From Oligoflexales bacterium (GTDB lineage: Bacteria > Bdellovibrionota_B > Oligoflexia > Oligoflexales > CACXFL01): 10,452 nt of DNA. Each line of letters begins with the position of its first letter. Position 1 is the first letter of the stretch. Below, piece by piece: positions 1 to 7,255 of the stretch. The notes below the pieces were generated by a model, which made no database searches, was not told where the DNA came from, and was given only the letters and a program-made list of their open reading frames with translations. Where the stretch lies: the NCBI GenBank assembly GCA_028282865.1, contig JANQHA010000596.1, forward strand, positions 1 through 10,452. Direction: 5' to 3'. A program made the translations under genes and the position numbers.

Positions 1-663
1 ATCGAAAGCTATATCGACCACGCTACCAACCAGCTTCTTCCAGAGGTAGCGTCACAATCGTTAGCTTCATTCGTCGATGCTTTTGTCGAAAATGGTTACT
101 TCTCGCCGGATCAAATAGAAGCACATATTCAAAAAGCTAAAGATCTAGGGCTAAAGGTCCGGATTCATGCCGATGAGTTTGCCGACTCAGGTGCGGCAGA
201 AGCGGCTGCAAAATGGCAAGCCCTTTCAGCAGATCATTTAGAGTGCGCAACTGAGCGAGGCATATCAGCTATGGCAGAAGCCGGTGTCGTAGCAATCTTA
301 CTGCCCGGCACCTCACTCTATACAAAAATCCCTTACGCTCAAGCTAAGAAGTTTCGTGATAAAAATTGCTCGATCGCTTTAGCAACCGACTTCAACCCGG
401 GATCATGCCAGGTCAACAACCTACCATTTATCGCAACCATCGGTGCACTTCACTGTGGATTGACACCTGCAGAGACGATTGCGGCGGTCACTTACATACC
501 ATCGACCTCTCTCGGTCTGGAGAAGACCAAAGGAGCACTCGCTAAAGGTATGGACGCCGATCTTTGTGTTTACTCTGAGCTACATACCTTAGAGCAATGG
601 GTGGCAGATCTTGGCAAACACCTCCCAGCTAAGGTATTGATAGCTGGGAAAAATGTATCTTGA
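1..663 (+). CDS. hutI: Imidazolonepropionase, C-terminal part (5' end outside window)
   Basis: Frame 1 is open from the window edge to a TGA at 661-663, giving the last 220 residues of a protein whose family is usually about 400-420 residues. Imidazolonepropionase is a cytoplasmic metal-dependent amidohydrolase that opens 4-imidazolone-5-propanoate to N-formimidoyl-glutamate, the third step of histidine degradation. Visible family motifs, in fragment numbering, are HADEF (56-60, metal/catalytic His and Glu), SADHLE (76-81), LLPGTS (100-105) and ATDFNPGS (128-135), whose Asp is a metal ligand. The late segment usually reading T-x-N-A-A-x-A-L-G is here TYIPSTSLGL (164-173), a mild divergence. 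An ATG at 271 lies inside the conserved fold and is not the start. It converges with the - strand gene ending at 721. No other hut gene is visible. Confidence 0.95.
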   Translation: MESYIDHATNQLLPEVASQSLASFVDAFVENGYFSPDQIEAHIQKAKDLGLKVRIHADEFADSGAAEAAAKWQALSADHLECATERGISAMAEAGVVAILLPGTSLYTKIPYAQAKKFRDKNCSIALATDFNPGSCQVNNLPFIATIGALHCGLTPAETIAAVTYIPSTSLGLEKTKGALAKGMDADLCVYSELHTLEQWVADLGKHLPAKVLIAGKNVS

Positions 664-671
664 AACACCTT

Positions 672-700
672 TATGAACTCACTTTTATAAGGAGTTCATA
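672..700 (+). terminator. Hairpin between convergent genes
   Basis: A strong inverted repeat starts 8 bases after the hutI stop. The outer 9-bp arms TATGAACTC (672-680) and GAGTTCATA (692-700) are perfect. A further 3 bp (CTT 682-684 with AAG 689-691) pair after one bulged A at 681, closing a TTAT loop. Its position between two convergent stop codons fits a shared bidirectional terminator. No clear T-tract follows on either strand, so it is not a textbook intrinsic terminator; it could also act as an RNA 3'-end stabiliser. Confidence 0.55.
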
Positions 701-720
701 TAGCAGGTTTGTAAAGAAGC

Positions 721-3039
721 TTAATCGGGTAAAAGCATCGGCTGAACTGTCGCTGCGCCACCAAACCTAACCCCAGAAAACTTTTCATCCTTAATAATTA
801 CGCGAAAACCAGCCGACTCCTTATTTGGACCAAAAACTTCGACATGCGGGATAGACTTCTTGGCTTCAAACACTAAAGGTACTCCTTCTGAGTTATCTCC
901 AGCAACATTACATCCAGACAAAATAAGATGAGCTCCTTGATTTAAATAGCGACCCCACTGCTTAAATATAATATCGTCGGTTGCAGCAACATAACTAGCT
1001 CCCGATTGGGTTCTTACCTTCATAGCGCGAGCGTCATCGATTGAAGTCGTTCCAAGCGCCATGTATTGGGTATTTGCATGACCGTTGATTATTAATAGGT
1101 CTACCTTTTTGTCGGTTCGTTCCCTGGTAGATCCGGCAGCCAAGATACCAGTGATTCTGTCTAGAATTTCGGTAATCTGTTCTTTTCTATCTACTTCAGC
1201 AACAAATAACCGGTAGTTGTCCCTTATAGAAGCCAACTTACTGCCCAGATTTCGGTGGATCGCCCCACTCCGATCATCCTTAGCAAAGAAAAAGAAGGCC
1301 AAAGGCTTATCGCCACGGTAATCAGGGTCCAAATTTTTAATATTCTCCGCCAAAACGGATTTTTCAATAGAAGGGTTGATGGACGGTTCGATAAGTTTGC
1401 TGAAATGGACGATACCAAAAAGAGCTTTGTTGAGCTGTAGTAAAGGATCATTAGCCGCTTCCACCCAATCAAACGGCACGTCTGATGTTCTAGAAGCACC
1501 TATAAACCTCTTAGAAAATATGAAGTGATCAACCGCTGCTTCCTCGTAAAACTCTACCGCCTTAAGAACTTTAGGGTCTTCCCACAGCTCTATCGGAACA
1601 TGAGCAAAAAACTCTCCTGAACTAGCCCTAGTGTGTTTCTCGATAGTATCAATTGCTTCGAAATGAAGCGATTCCTTCTCCAAGAGATCAGCGCCAAATA
1701 CTTTCGCAAGGCCACTAAGAGAATCAGGTCGACGCCTCGCTAATTGCAATATTTCATCTGGCCTTTCTTTAGCTAACGCTGGCGAGAGCTCTCTTGCAAT
1801 CCTGTGAGCTTTCAAACCAGTAATCCCAGACAAAGACAGCAAAAACTCTGGAGATGATAGCACTAACTTCTTATTAGCTGATCTTAAAAAAGCTCCGGGA
1901 GTATCTTTTAGAACCTTAGCCATCTCGACAAGAAAGCTCGGGTCTGACTTATATTCGGTAACATAATCTCTTAAAGCATCAAGAGCATCATAGTAGTGGC
2001 GACCGGATATACGGGTCAATTCCACAATCGTTTCTTCATAACGAGCAGCAAGCCTTAGGCTGAATAGACGCAAAACATCGCTTAAGCTAAATTCATCGTG
2101 AGATTTTAACTCCCGTTTAATCCTCATCAAACTAGGACGATAGATACCTTCAACCTCAGCTACGATTCCGGGGTCCTCTTTAAAGAAAAACCTAGACGCT
2201 CCACGATACCTTTCTATTAAATCCTTGTACACGGTTGGGTTATTAACATACGCCTCTTCAGGGATCTCATGAAAAACCTCCGAAGTTTCATCACCAGTAT
2301 TTTGAGCAATCCACACTAAGTCATCCGGGTATGTTTCTAAAAGAATCTTTGGAACCCACAAAAAGGTGTAATAATCCTGCTCTTTGTAATATTTTTTAAG
2401 CTGCAATAAGGTTTTCCTGTGTCTAGCCTCCAACCCGACAATAGCTTGACCAAAATTTTCAAACAGGCCTAACGCTCCTCCTTTATAGCGTTCTGTAATC
2501 TCCACTAAAGCTTCGCTATAATTTTCTAGAAGCCGTCTACTAAGTTTGTCCGTTAAACTCCGACTAACTTTTTTTGTATGTTCTTTCATTCGAAACAGAG
2601 CTGAGCGCAGACGAGGTTCCGCCTGGACAAAATCTGCACCAAACATCATTAAAAGTGGTTCTAATTCATCTCGATAGGAATCAGCCCATGCAGCTAGCTT
2701 CCCTAAAGAAAGTTCTTCAGGAAATTTTTGATGAAACTTTAAAACGGTAAAAGTCGAGAGCTTTACGACCTTCTCGATTGAGCCCTCATTGGTACTAATG
2801 TAATCTTTGTGAAGAATAAGGGCAGCATTCTGGTACCATTTCCGACGATCCACAATATCTTCCGACTGCCCTACAGGAGCTTTGATCGCCTCAGATAGAG
2901 ACTTAGAACTTGAGCCTGACATTCTAGATTTGCGGAACGGGACTTCACAGTTAACTTGGCTCTCAGCGCCATAAGAGGAAAAGAGAGAGGGAGTGCATAT
3001 ACAAAGTACGCAAAATAAACCGCCCAAAGTCTTCTTCAC
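721..3039 (-). CDS. Exported helical-repeat protein with C-terminal caspase/CHAT-like domain
   Basis: I do not recognise a named family. The open frame extends to an ATG at 3207 (828 residues), but I prefer the GTG at 3039 (772 residues). It opens directly on a signal peptide: Lys-Lys, then a hydrophobic stretch rich in Leu, Cys and Ile, with a plausible cleavage after SYGA (residue 25). The 56 upstream residues resemble no export signal. Residues about 50-560 are predicted mostly helical, with degenerate repeated motifs such as FGADFVQAE and FGADLLEKE, or ERYKGG and ERYRGA. Residues about 571-772 alternate strands and helices as in clan CD peptidases: strand PLAFFFFAKDD, helix, strand RLFVAEVD, helix, strand VDLLIINGH (His654), strand AHLILSGC (Cys710) followed by NVAG. 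This His-Cys pair is the candidate dyad; the Gly that usually follows the His is Ala. Proteolysis is inferred, not shown. The gene is last in a - strand run and converges on hutI. Confidence 0.75.
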   Translation of the reverse strand: MKKTLGGLFCVLCICTPSLFSSYGAESQVNCEVPFRKSRMSGSSSKSLSEAIKAPVGQSEDIVDRRKWYQNAALILHKDYISTNEGSIEKVVKLSTFTVLKFHQKFPEELSLGKLAAWADSYRDELEPLLMMFGADFVQAEPRLRSALFRMKEHTKKVSRSLTDKLSRRLLENYSEALVEITERYKGGALGLFENFGQAIVGLEARHRKTLLQLKKYYKEQDYYTFLWVPKILLETYPDDLVWIAQNTGDETSEVFHEIPEEAYVNNPTVYKDLIERYRGASRFFFKEDPGIVAEVEGIYRPSLMRIKRELKSHDEFSLSDVLRLFSLRLAARYEETIVELTRISGRHYYDALDALRDYVTEYKSDPSFLVEMAKVLKDTPGAFLRSANKKLVLSSPEFLLSLSGITGLKAHRIARELSPALAKERPDEILQLARRRPDSLSGLAKVFGADLLEKESLHFEAIDTIEKHTRASSGEFFAHVPIELWEDPKVLKAVEFYEEAAVDHFIFSKRFIGASRTSDVPFDWVEAANDPLLQLNKALFGIVHFSKLIEPSINPSIEKSVLAENIKNLDPDYRGDKPLAFFFFAKDDRSGAIHRNLGSKLASIRDNYRLFVAEVDRKEQITEILDRITGILAAGSTRERTDKKVDLLIINGHANTQYMALGTTSIDDARAMKVRTQSGASYVAATDDIIFKQWGRYLNQGAHLILSGCNVAGDNSEGVPLVFEAKKSIPHVEVFGPNKESAGFRVIIKDEKFSGVRFGGAATVQPMLLPD

Positions 3040-3095
3040 AAAATCATCTTTCTCAGTAAAAATAAGCAAAACCTTTCCTGATAGAATACCCTTTA

Positions 3096-3109
3096 GCTGG
3101 TATACCAGC
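3096..3109. promoter_or_regulatory. Perfect 14-bp palindrome, candidate operator
   Basis: GCTGGTATACCAGC is identical to its own reverse complement. It lies 57 bases upstream of the preferred GTG start (3039) and immediately downstream of a candidate -10 element at 3112-3117, so it would cover the expected transcription start. That is a typical position for a dimeric repressor site. No regulator is known from this window, and the operator role is inference. Confidence 0.35.
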
Positions 3110-3111
3110 GG

Positions 3112-3141
3112 TCTATAAATAGAATAAAGTATTTCATACAA
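3112..3141 (-). promoter_or_regulatory. Weak candidate promoter of the caspase-like gene
   Basis: On the - strand TTGTAT (3136-3141) and TATAGA (3112-3117) are separated by 18 bases. They match the sigma-70 consensus at 3/6 and 4/6 positions. If used, transcription starts near 3105, downstream of the ATG at 3207, which would force use of the GTG at 3039. The rest of the stretch 3142-3338 is AT-rich, with no further gene seen. Confidence 0.3.
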
Positions 3142-3338
3142 GTACAACGATTGGAGCCTGAGACAGAAGCTTACGCTACTATAAAAAGAAGACCCGACTT
3201 TTAACATATCTAGGCAGACCGCCCAAGTAGATTTTATTAGTGGCTTAATTTACTAGTTTTTTAGGTCAGAGAAACATTGATAACTAGGGAAAGTGTATCT
3301 TAAGTTGAATCTTGCCTAATACGACTGTAGCACCGTGA

Positions 3339-4421
3339 CTAGCCCCCTCCCTCCCCAGTGTCTGGCTCTAATATCCAGAGCTGGGTTGTTTTGTCGTCAG
3401 ACATATTCGATTGGAATACGATGCGCCCATCCGGCAGTGATTTAGGCATACTTATATGGGATAGTTCGCCTAGCTCTTGTCGACTAATGAGCTGCTCTCT
3501 TTCCTTAGTGTCCGGATTCATCATCCAGAATTCGAACTTCCATTCTTTAGAAATATCAGTTGCATAGACTATACGCCCATCTGGCATAGCACCTGGGCTC
3601 GATACCCTGATATTTCCACGTCCTTCCCTATGGTCTGTGAGTTGCTCCCACTCTTTAGTTTTGGGATCTATCATCCAAAACTCCCAAATACCTATTCCGG
3701 GACGGTCTGTAATAAAAACAATTCGTCCATCAGGCAAAACTGCGGGATCGTATGCGCTAAGCCCGTGATGTGGGAGACCGTCAACGGATGAAACTAATAA
3801 AGACCGATGCATAGTATCAGGATCTATCATCCAAAGTTCCGTAGTAGGTTCCACCTCCCCAACTTCTTCAGAGAAGATGACCTTGCCGTCAGGTGTAGTC
3901 GCGAGCGGGTTAAAACCAGTTTGCTGGTAAAAGTCACTATAAAAATTAAATATCTTCTTTCTGCGGTGATTTTTCAGATTGATGACCCAGATTCCACCGG
4001 GATCAATTTCATCATCATCGACAACCTCAGAACCCCAGCCATTATAAACGATCCGGTCGTCTCCTAAAGCAGTTGGATAGGAGTTTCGAGAAACGGATGC
4101 TCGATCAGAATTCAACTGCTCTCGCTCATTAGTATCGGGATCTAAGATCCAATGTTTATACACGTCATTCCCATCGACTAAAGTGCTTTCGAGATAAACT
4201 ACTCTACCATCGGGTAAGGGAGCAGGGGTGAAAGCACTTGCAAACCCATTTGCTTCGGTGCTCTCAGTCAACTGTCTCATGATCCAGTCCATAGAAGGGG
4301 ACTGAGGTTCATCTATATCAATTTGATTCAGGTTTTTTAACTCGAAGCTACGATCGCTGCAGCCTACTAAACCAGCACATAGGAATACCAAACAGCAAAT
4401 AAATTCCGCCACATCCTTCAT
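3339..4421 (-). CDS. Lipoprotein with six TolB-like beta-propeller repeats
   Basis: A predicted exported lipoprotein of 360 residues. The frame also allows a TTG start at 4433, but the ATG at 4421 has a G-rich stretch (GGGGCG) 5 bases upstream and gives a compact signal peptide ending in the lipobox LVGC (Cys21). The rest is built from six units of about 50-56 residues, each with a strand like LPDGRIVF and, about 20 residues later, a strand like FWMIDPDTKEREQL. In numbering from this ATG the PDGR-type motifs fall at about 70, 121, 177, 230, 280 and 330. Six such blades match the TolB/WD40-like (PD40) propeller, typically a binding surface rather than an enzyme. The last unit stops at EPDTGEGGG without its final strand. 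The ligand is unknown. It sits between an unrecognised putative lipoprotein and the caspase-like gene, and may be cotranscribed with them. Confidence 0.8.
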   Translation of the reverse strand: MKDVAEFICCLVFLCAGLVGCSDRSFELKNLNQIDIDEPQSPSMDWIMRQLTESTEANGFASAFTPAPLPDGRVVYLESTLVDGNDVYKHWILDPDTNEREQLNSDRASVSRNSYPTALGDDRIVYNGWGSEVVDDDEIDPGGIWVINLKNHRRKKIFNFYSDFYQQTGFNPLATTPDGKVIFSEEVGEVEPTTELWMIDPDTMHRSLLVSSVDGLPHHGLSAYDPAVLPDGRIVFITDRPGIGIWEFWMIDPKTKEWEQLTDHREGRGNIRVSSPGAMPDGRIVYATDISKEWKFEFWMMNPDTKEREQLISRQELGELSHISMPKSLPDGRIVFQSNMSDDKTTQLWILEPDTGEGGG

Positions 4422-4438
4422 AGATCGCCCCAAACATA

Positions 4439-4458
4439 AATATAGTTAAACTTGCCTA
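4439..4458 (-). promoter_or_regulatory. Candidate -10 with adjacent shared motif
   Basis: On the - strand TATATT (4439-4444, 5/6 match to the -10 consensus) lies 17 bases upstream of the preferred ATG at 4421. Directly upstream of it is TAGGCAAGTTTAACT (4444-4458), almost repeated at 3303-3318 before the next gene. A weak -35-like TTATCC lies 16 bases farther upstream. This could be the promoter of the beta-propeller gene; support is modest. Confidence 0.3.
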
Positions 4459-4499
4459 GAGGATAACACTTCAAACGTCTACTTGCAAATTAACTATCC

Positions 4500-5246
4500 C
4501 TAAAGAGTTCGAGCTCTCATCTCAATTTGACCATTTTTGTGCAAGGTTCTCAAAAGAATACAAAACGATAATGCTAGCTGCTCTATCCGGGTAGCTTGCA
4601 ATTTTTGTTTCAAAAAGCCAAGCCACAGGTAGTCGCTTGGTGCATCGACATGAATACCACCTATCTTAGACAGCTTGCCTTTATCATCTCTAGTAAAGAA
4701 TTGAAAATTACCTTTAACAAGATTGCTCATCCCGGGGTTTTCATTTTGCAATACATAGTCAACACCACCAAGCTTAAACTCTAGACCAAGTGGCCAGTCG
4801 TATTTACTACTGGCAGAAACTGCATCAATAGTAAAAGAAACTTCAGTATTAGAGGTAGAGCTGTCGTCTAGCTTGATCGACACCTTGTACTCCCCCGGCT
4901 TGGCTTCAACCTGGTCTAAGGTGATTCCGTATATTTCTCCGCTCCTTTCAACAAATATAAAAGGTGTTTTATGATTCCAGCTGCTATGAAATTTCTTGTA
5001 TCTAAAATATCCAACTTGCTCCCGGCTGCTACGAGAACTATTATTATATTTCATCAAAGAAATTCGATTACTCTGGCCTCGACCATAAGAAAATACGAAT
5101 CCAAATTGTGACGGTAAAAAATCTACCGCTGCAATCTTATCTGACCCCGCAGGATCTATTTTTACTTCGCTTGAGGTAGATCGCGATTTACAAGAAAGGC
5201 TCAAAAGCACACTAGCAGCAATCAAAAAATAATGTGGTCTATACAT
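4500..5246 (-). CDS. Unrecognised putative exported lipoprotein
   Basis: No family recognised. The frame is open to an ATG at 5276, but the in-frame ATG at 5246 is preceded by AGGG with a 6-base spacer and places MYRPHY directly before a hydrophobic segment, so I use it (248 residues). The segment ends in LLSLSC; Cys19 followed by KSRS could be lipidated, although Ser at -3 is unlike the usual lipobox, so simple secretion is also possible. The mature part is Ser/Lys-rich and looks mostly beta: FGFVFSYGRG, IYGITLDQVE, GEYKVSIKLDD, VSFTIDAV, GVDYVLQNEN and NFQFFTRDD. The last about 30 residues may be frameshifted; another frame there gives a more natural ending (see findings). The gene follows greA on the same strand, with its own candidate extended -10 promoter. 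Confidence 0.65.
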   Translation of the reverse strand: MYRPHYFLIAASVLLSLSCKSRSTSSEVKIDPAGSDKIAAVDFLPSQFGFVFSYGRGQSNRISLMKYNNSSRSSREQVGYFRYKKFHSSWNHKTPFIFVERSGEIYGITLDQVEAKPGEYKVSIKLDDSSTSNTEVSFTIDAVSASSKYDWPLGLEFKLGGVDYVLQNENPGMSNLVKGNFQFFTRDDKGKLSKIGGIHVDAPSDYLWLGFLKQKLQATRIEQLALSFCILLRTLHKNGQIEMRARTL

Positions 5247-5297
5247 AGATATCCCTATACACATGACTTCGACCATTCCATTGGCGACAATTTTCTA

Positions 5298-5306
5298 ATT
5301 ATATCA
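5298..5306 (-). promoter_or_regulatory. Extended -10 promoter element
   Basis: TGATATAAT on the - strand is a perfect -10 hexamer with the TGn extension. It lies 9 bases past the greA stop and would start transcription near 5291, upstream of the lipoprotein gene (start 5246). No good -35 is seen, which extended -10 promoters tolerate. It suggests that the lipoprotein gene can be transcribed independently of greA. Confidence 0.45.
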
Positions 5307-5314
5307 CAACTTTT

Positions 5315-5791
5315 TTAATACTTAATCTCAGAAATCACATACTCGACAGTGCCTTTAGGAACCTTTACCTCTACAAAGTCATCGGTAGATTTCCCCATAA
5401 GAGCTTTGGCAATTGGTGAGCTAAGCGACAGCTTATTGTTTTCAATATCTGCTTCGAGATCGCCGACAATACGAAAGGTTTTTTCTTCGCCAGATTCCTC
5501 ATCGGTCACTGTGACGTAAGCACCAATGCGCACCTGATCGATATTCTGTCCCCTAAAATCGATAACCTTAGCGCGGGATAGACTACCATCAAGTTCCTTG
5601 ATACGCGCCTCTACAAAACCTTGGCGCTCCCTTGCAGCATGATATTCAGCGTTTTCCTTAAGGTCACCGTGGGCTCGAGCTTCGGCAATATCTAAAATCA
5701 CCTGAGGTCGTTCCACCTCTTTTAAATTTTTTAACTCCGCAGTAAGAAGTTCATAACCTTCGGGAGTTATTGGAATAGTGTCATCGGACAT
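5315..5791 (-). CDS. greA: Transcription elongation factor GreA
   Basis: A full-length 158-residue GreA, the usual family length. GreA enters the secondary channel of RNA polymerase and stimulates cleavage of the nascent RNA in backtracked complexes, releasing stalled polymerase. Residues 1 to about 75 form the antiparallel coiled coil. Its tip carries the hallmark ARAHGDLKENAEYHAARE, in which Asp43 and Glu46 correspond to the acidic pair that positions the catalytic magnesium. Residues about 80-158 form the FKBP-like domain, with the family segment LSLSSPIAKALMGK and the ending VEYVISEIKY. The ATG at 5791 is preceded by a strong AGGGGG Shine-Dalgarno with an 8-base spacer. It lies 54 bases after the outer-membrane protein gene, so cotranscription is possible; no strong separate promoter was found. 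Confidence 0.97.
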   Translation of the reverse strand: MSDDTIPITPEGYELLTAELKNLKEVERPQVILDIAEARAHGDLKENAEYHAARERQGFVEARIKELDGSLSRAKVIDFRGQNIDQVRIGAYVTVTDEESGEEKTFRIVGDLEADIENNKLSLSSPIAKALMGKSTDDFVEVKVPKGTVEYVISEIKY

Positions 5792-5845
5792 ACTAGAGTC
5801 CCCCTACCTAGCCGCCAAAATATCTAAGCTAGATCAATTATTCTA

Positions 5846-7201
5846 CTAGAAATTATGAGAAACTGAAAAACCCAAAGTTGTCGAGGATGCTGTAACACTT
5901 TGGATCGTGCTGTCATTCGATATCTTCTGGGCTTTTCCCGTACCATTCTGGTAAATTACACCCGCCGATATCTGAGAATTAGGCTGAACCATTGCCAAAA
6001 AAAACGACCCCCCAATATAGTCAATCGAGTCCCTTTGGTTGGTTTTGCTACTGTCAGGCTTGGGACGAGAGTCGTTATTAGTAAAAAGTCCCATTCTCAT
6101 TGGAAACGACGAGGTTATGTAATATTCCAAACCGAGGGCGTAGTTAATTACCGCATCTCTCTCGTAACTACTTAGATCCCCTTTGGTTTCGGAGTAATAG
6201 ATCGCATCGGCAGTTGCCAACAATGACGCTGATGCGAAGTAAGCAGCTCCCACCCGAACCTCCGTAGGTAGTTTTTTGAGGGGCTTCTTCGATTTAGCTC
6301 TTTCTATGACAGACCTCCCAGCCTCCGAAGAGGTCAGACCCGCTTTAGTAATATCGACGACCCCCTTACCTTCAGAGTCGGTGTAATGAACCGTTTGCTC
6401 GGATCCGATCGAGTATCGCTCGTAAACAATAAATGGAACTTTAACGTGTAGTCCAAACGATACTTTCTTAAGTGCGTACTGCAGCCCAAGCCCGGCCTCA
6501 ATCGCCTGGGCCTCTAATCGCTCCCGGACATTTTTAGTCAAATAACGGTAGTAAGTAGCCGCTACAGCGTTGCCACTACTATCTGTAACTTGATTATTAC
6601 TTGAGTCCAGCTCAACCGCAGTAAACGCCGTAGTCACGTCTTGGTATACCTGTGCAAGTTCATCGATCATCAAATAAGTAAGGCCAAACCCAACGCCAAA
6701 ACCAGAGCCCATACGCTTGGCTACTGCAACGCCAACTTTGGTAGTGCCGGCCCTTAGATTCGCGGTTCGATGAAGTCGTTGGCTGCCGTCAGATTTATAC
6801 AAAAGATCGTCCTGGTCCTTTAGCTCGGTATCGGGAGAAAAAATACCAAAAGCAAATACTAGACCAGGCATGATATGATCTAATTTTCCTAAGGCGCCGA
6901 CAAATGGCGAAACTGTCCCCTGGCTTTCTTCAACAAAATCTTCGTCAAAGGCGGCCTTTTTATAGGTTACTTTCTTTTGATAGAACGCGTTTGCCGAGCC
7001 CGAGATATCATTTGACAAAGCAAAAGCTAACCCGGCGGGGTTGTAAACCACACCGGAAGCATCATCAGCTATAGCACAAAAAGCACCCCCCATACCAGAT
7101 GCCCGATCCCCAACAATAACATTGTTATAATGAAACTGATCCGCGACTAACATACTTGCATTCGCGACAAACGCGAAAAAAAATACGCTCCAGAATCTCA
7201 T
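5846..7201 (-). CDS. FadL/OmpP1/TodX-like outer-membrane protein
   Basis: A 451-residue predicted beta-barrel. Residues 1-20 are a signal peptide (MRFWS, then a Phe/Ala-rich core, cleavage near ANA or LVA). The mature N-terminus has the signature GDRASGMGGAF (31-41), then ADDASG and NPAGLAF (54-60), as in FadL/OmpP1/TodX proteins, whose N-terminal hatch plugs the barrel. The C-terminus ends SVSHNF, with the terminal Phe recognised by the BAM machinery. FadL-type proteins carry long-chain fatty acids or other hydrophobic compounds across the outer membrane; the substrate here cannot be told. The same N-terminal motif also occurs in related barrel families (UPF0164 and PorV-like), so transport is inferred. 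The ATG has an AGGAG ribosome binding site 6-7 bases upstream. The M48 gene ends 54 bases before it, which suggests an operon. Confidence 0.82.
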   Translation of the reverse strand: MRFWSVFFFAFVANASMLVADQFHYNNVIVGDRASGMGGAFCAIADDASGVVYNPAGLAFALSNDISGSANAFYQKKVTYKKAAFDEDFVEESQGTVSPFVGALGKLDHIMPGLVFAFGIFSPDTELKDQDDLLYKSDGSQRLHRTANLRAGTTKVGVAVAKRMGSGFGVGFGLTYLMIDELAQVYQDVTTAFTAVELDSSNNQVTDSSGNAVAATYYRYLTKNVRERLEAQAIEAGLGLQYALKKVSFGLHVKVPFIVYERYSIGSEQTVHYTDSEGKGVVDITKAGLTSSEAGRSVIERAKSKKPLKKLPTEVRVGAAYFASASLLATADAIYYSETKGDLSSYERDAVINYALGLEYYITSSFPMRMGLFTNNDSRPKPDSSKTNQRDSIDYIGGSFFLAMVQPNSQISAGVIYQNGTGKAQKISNDSTIQSVTASSTTLGFSVSHNF

Positions 7202-7255
7202 CCCTGACTCCTAATATTCATTCAACAAACGGCCTATCAGCAATGCTAATATTTT

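Noticed and set aside
271..663. A 130-residue gene starting at ATG 271
   Set aside because: The same frame is open from base 1 and encodes hutI motifs upstream of 271, so the ATG is internal.
3317..3326. TAATACGACT, the first ten bases of the T7 phage promoter
   Set aside because: The match stops after ten bases (GTAGCA follows instead of CACTATAG), and no phage polymerase gene is near; chance.
3285..3358. Continuation of the propeller gene in another frame past its stop
   Set aside because: A frame of about 25 codons stays open, but it does not resemble the repeats, so it is probably chance.
3358..4067. Several + strand open frames opposite the propeller gene
   Set aside because: They mirror the internal repeats of the - strand gene and have no family motifs or ribosome sites; shadows.
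4431..4433. TTG as start of the propeller lipoprotein
   Set aside because: The ATG 12 bases downstream has a better-placed G-rich site and an equally good signal peptide.
5274..5276. ATG at 5276 as start of the unrecognised lipoprotein
   Set aside because: It has no Shine-Dalgarno; the ATG at 5246 has AGGG at good spacing and begins directly before the signal segment.
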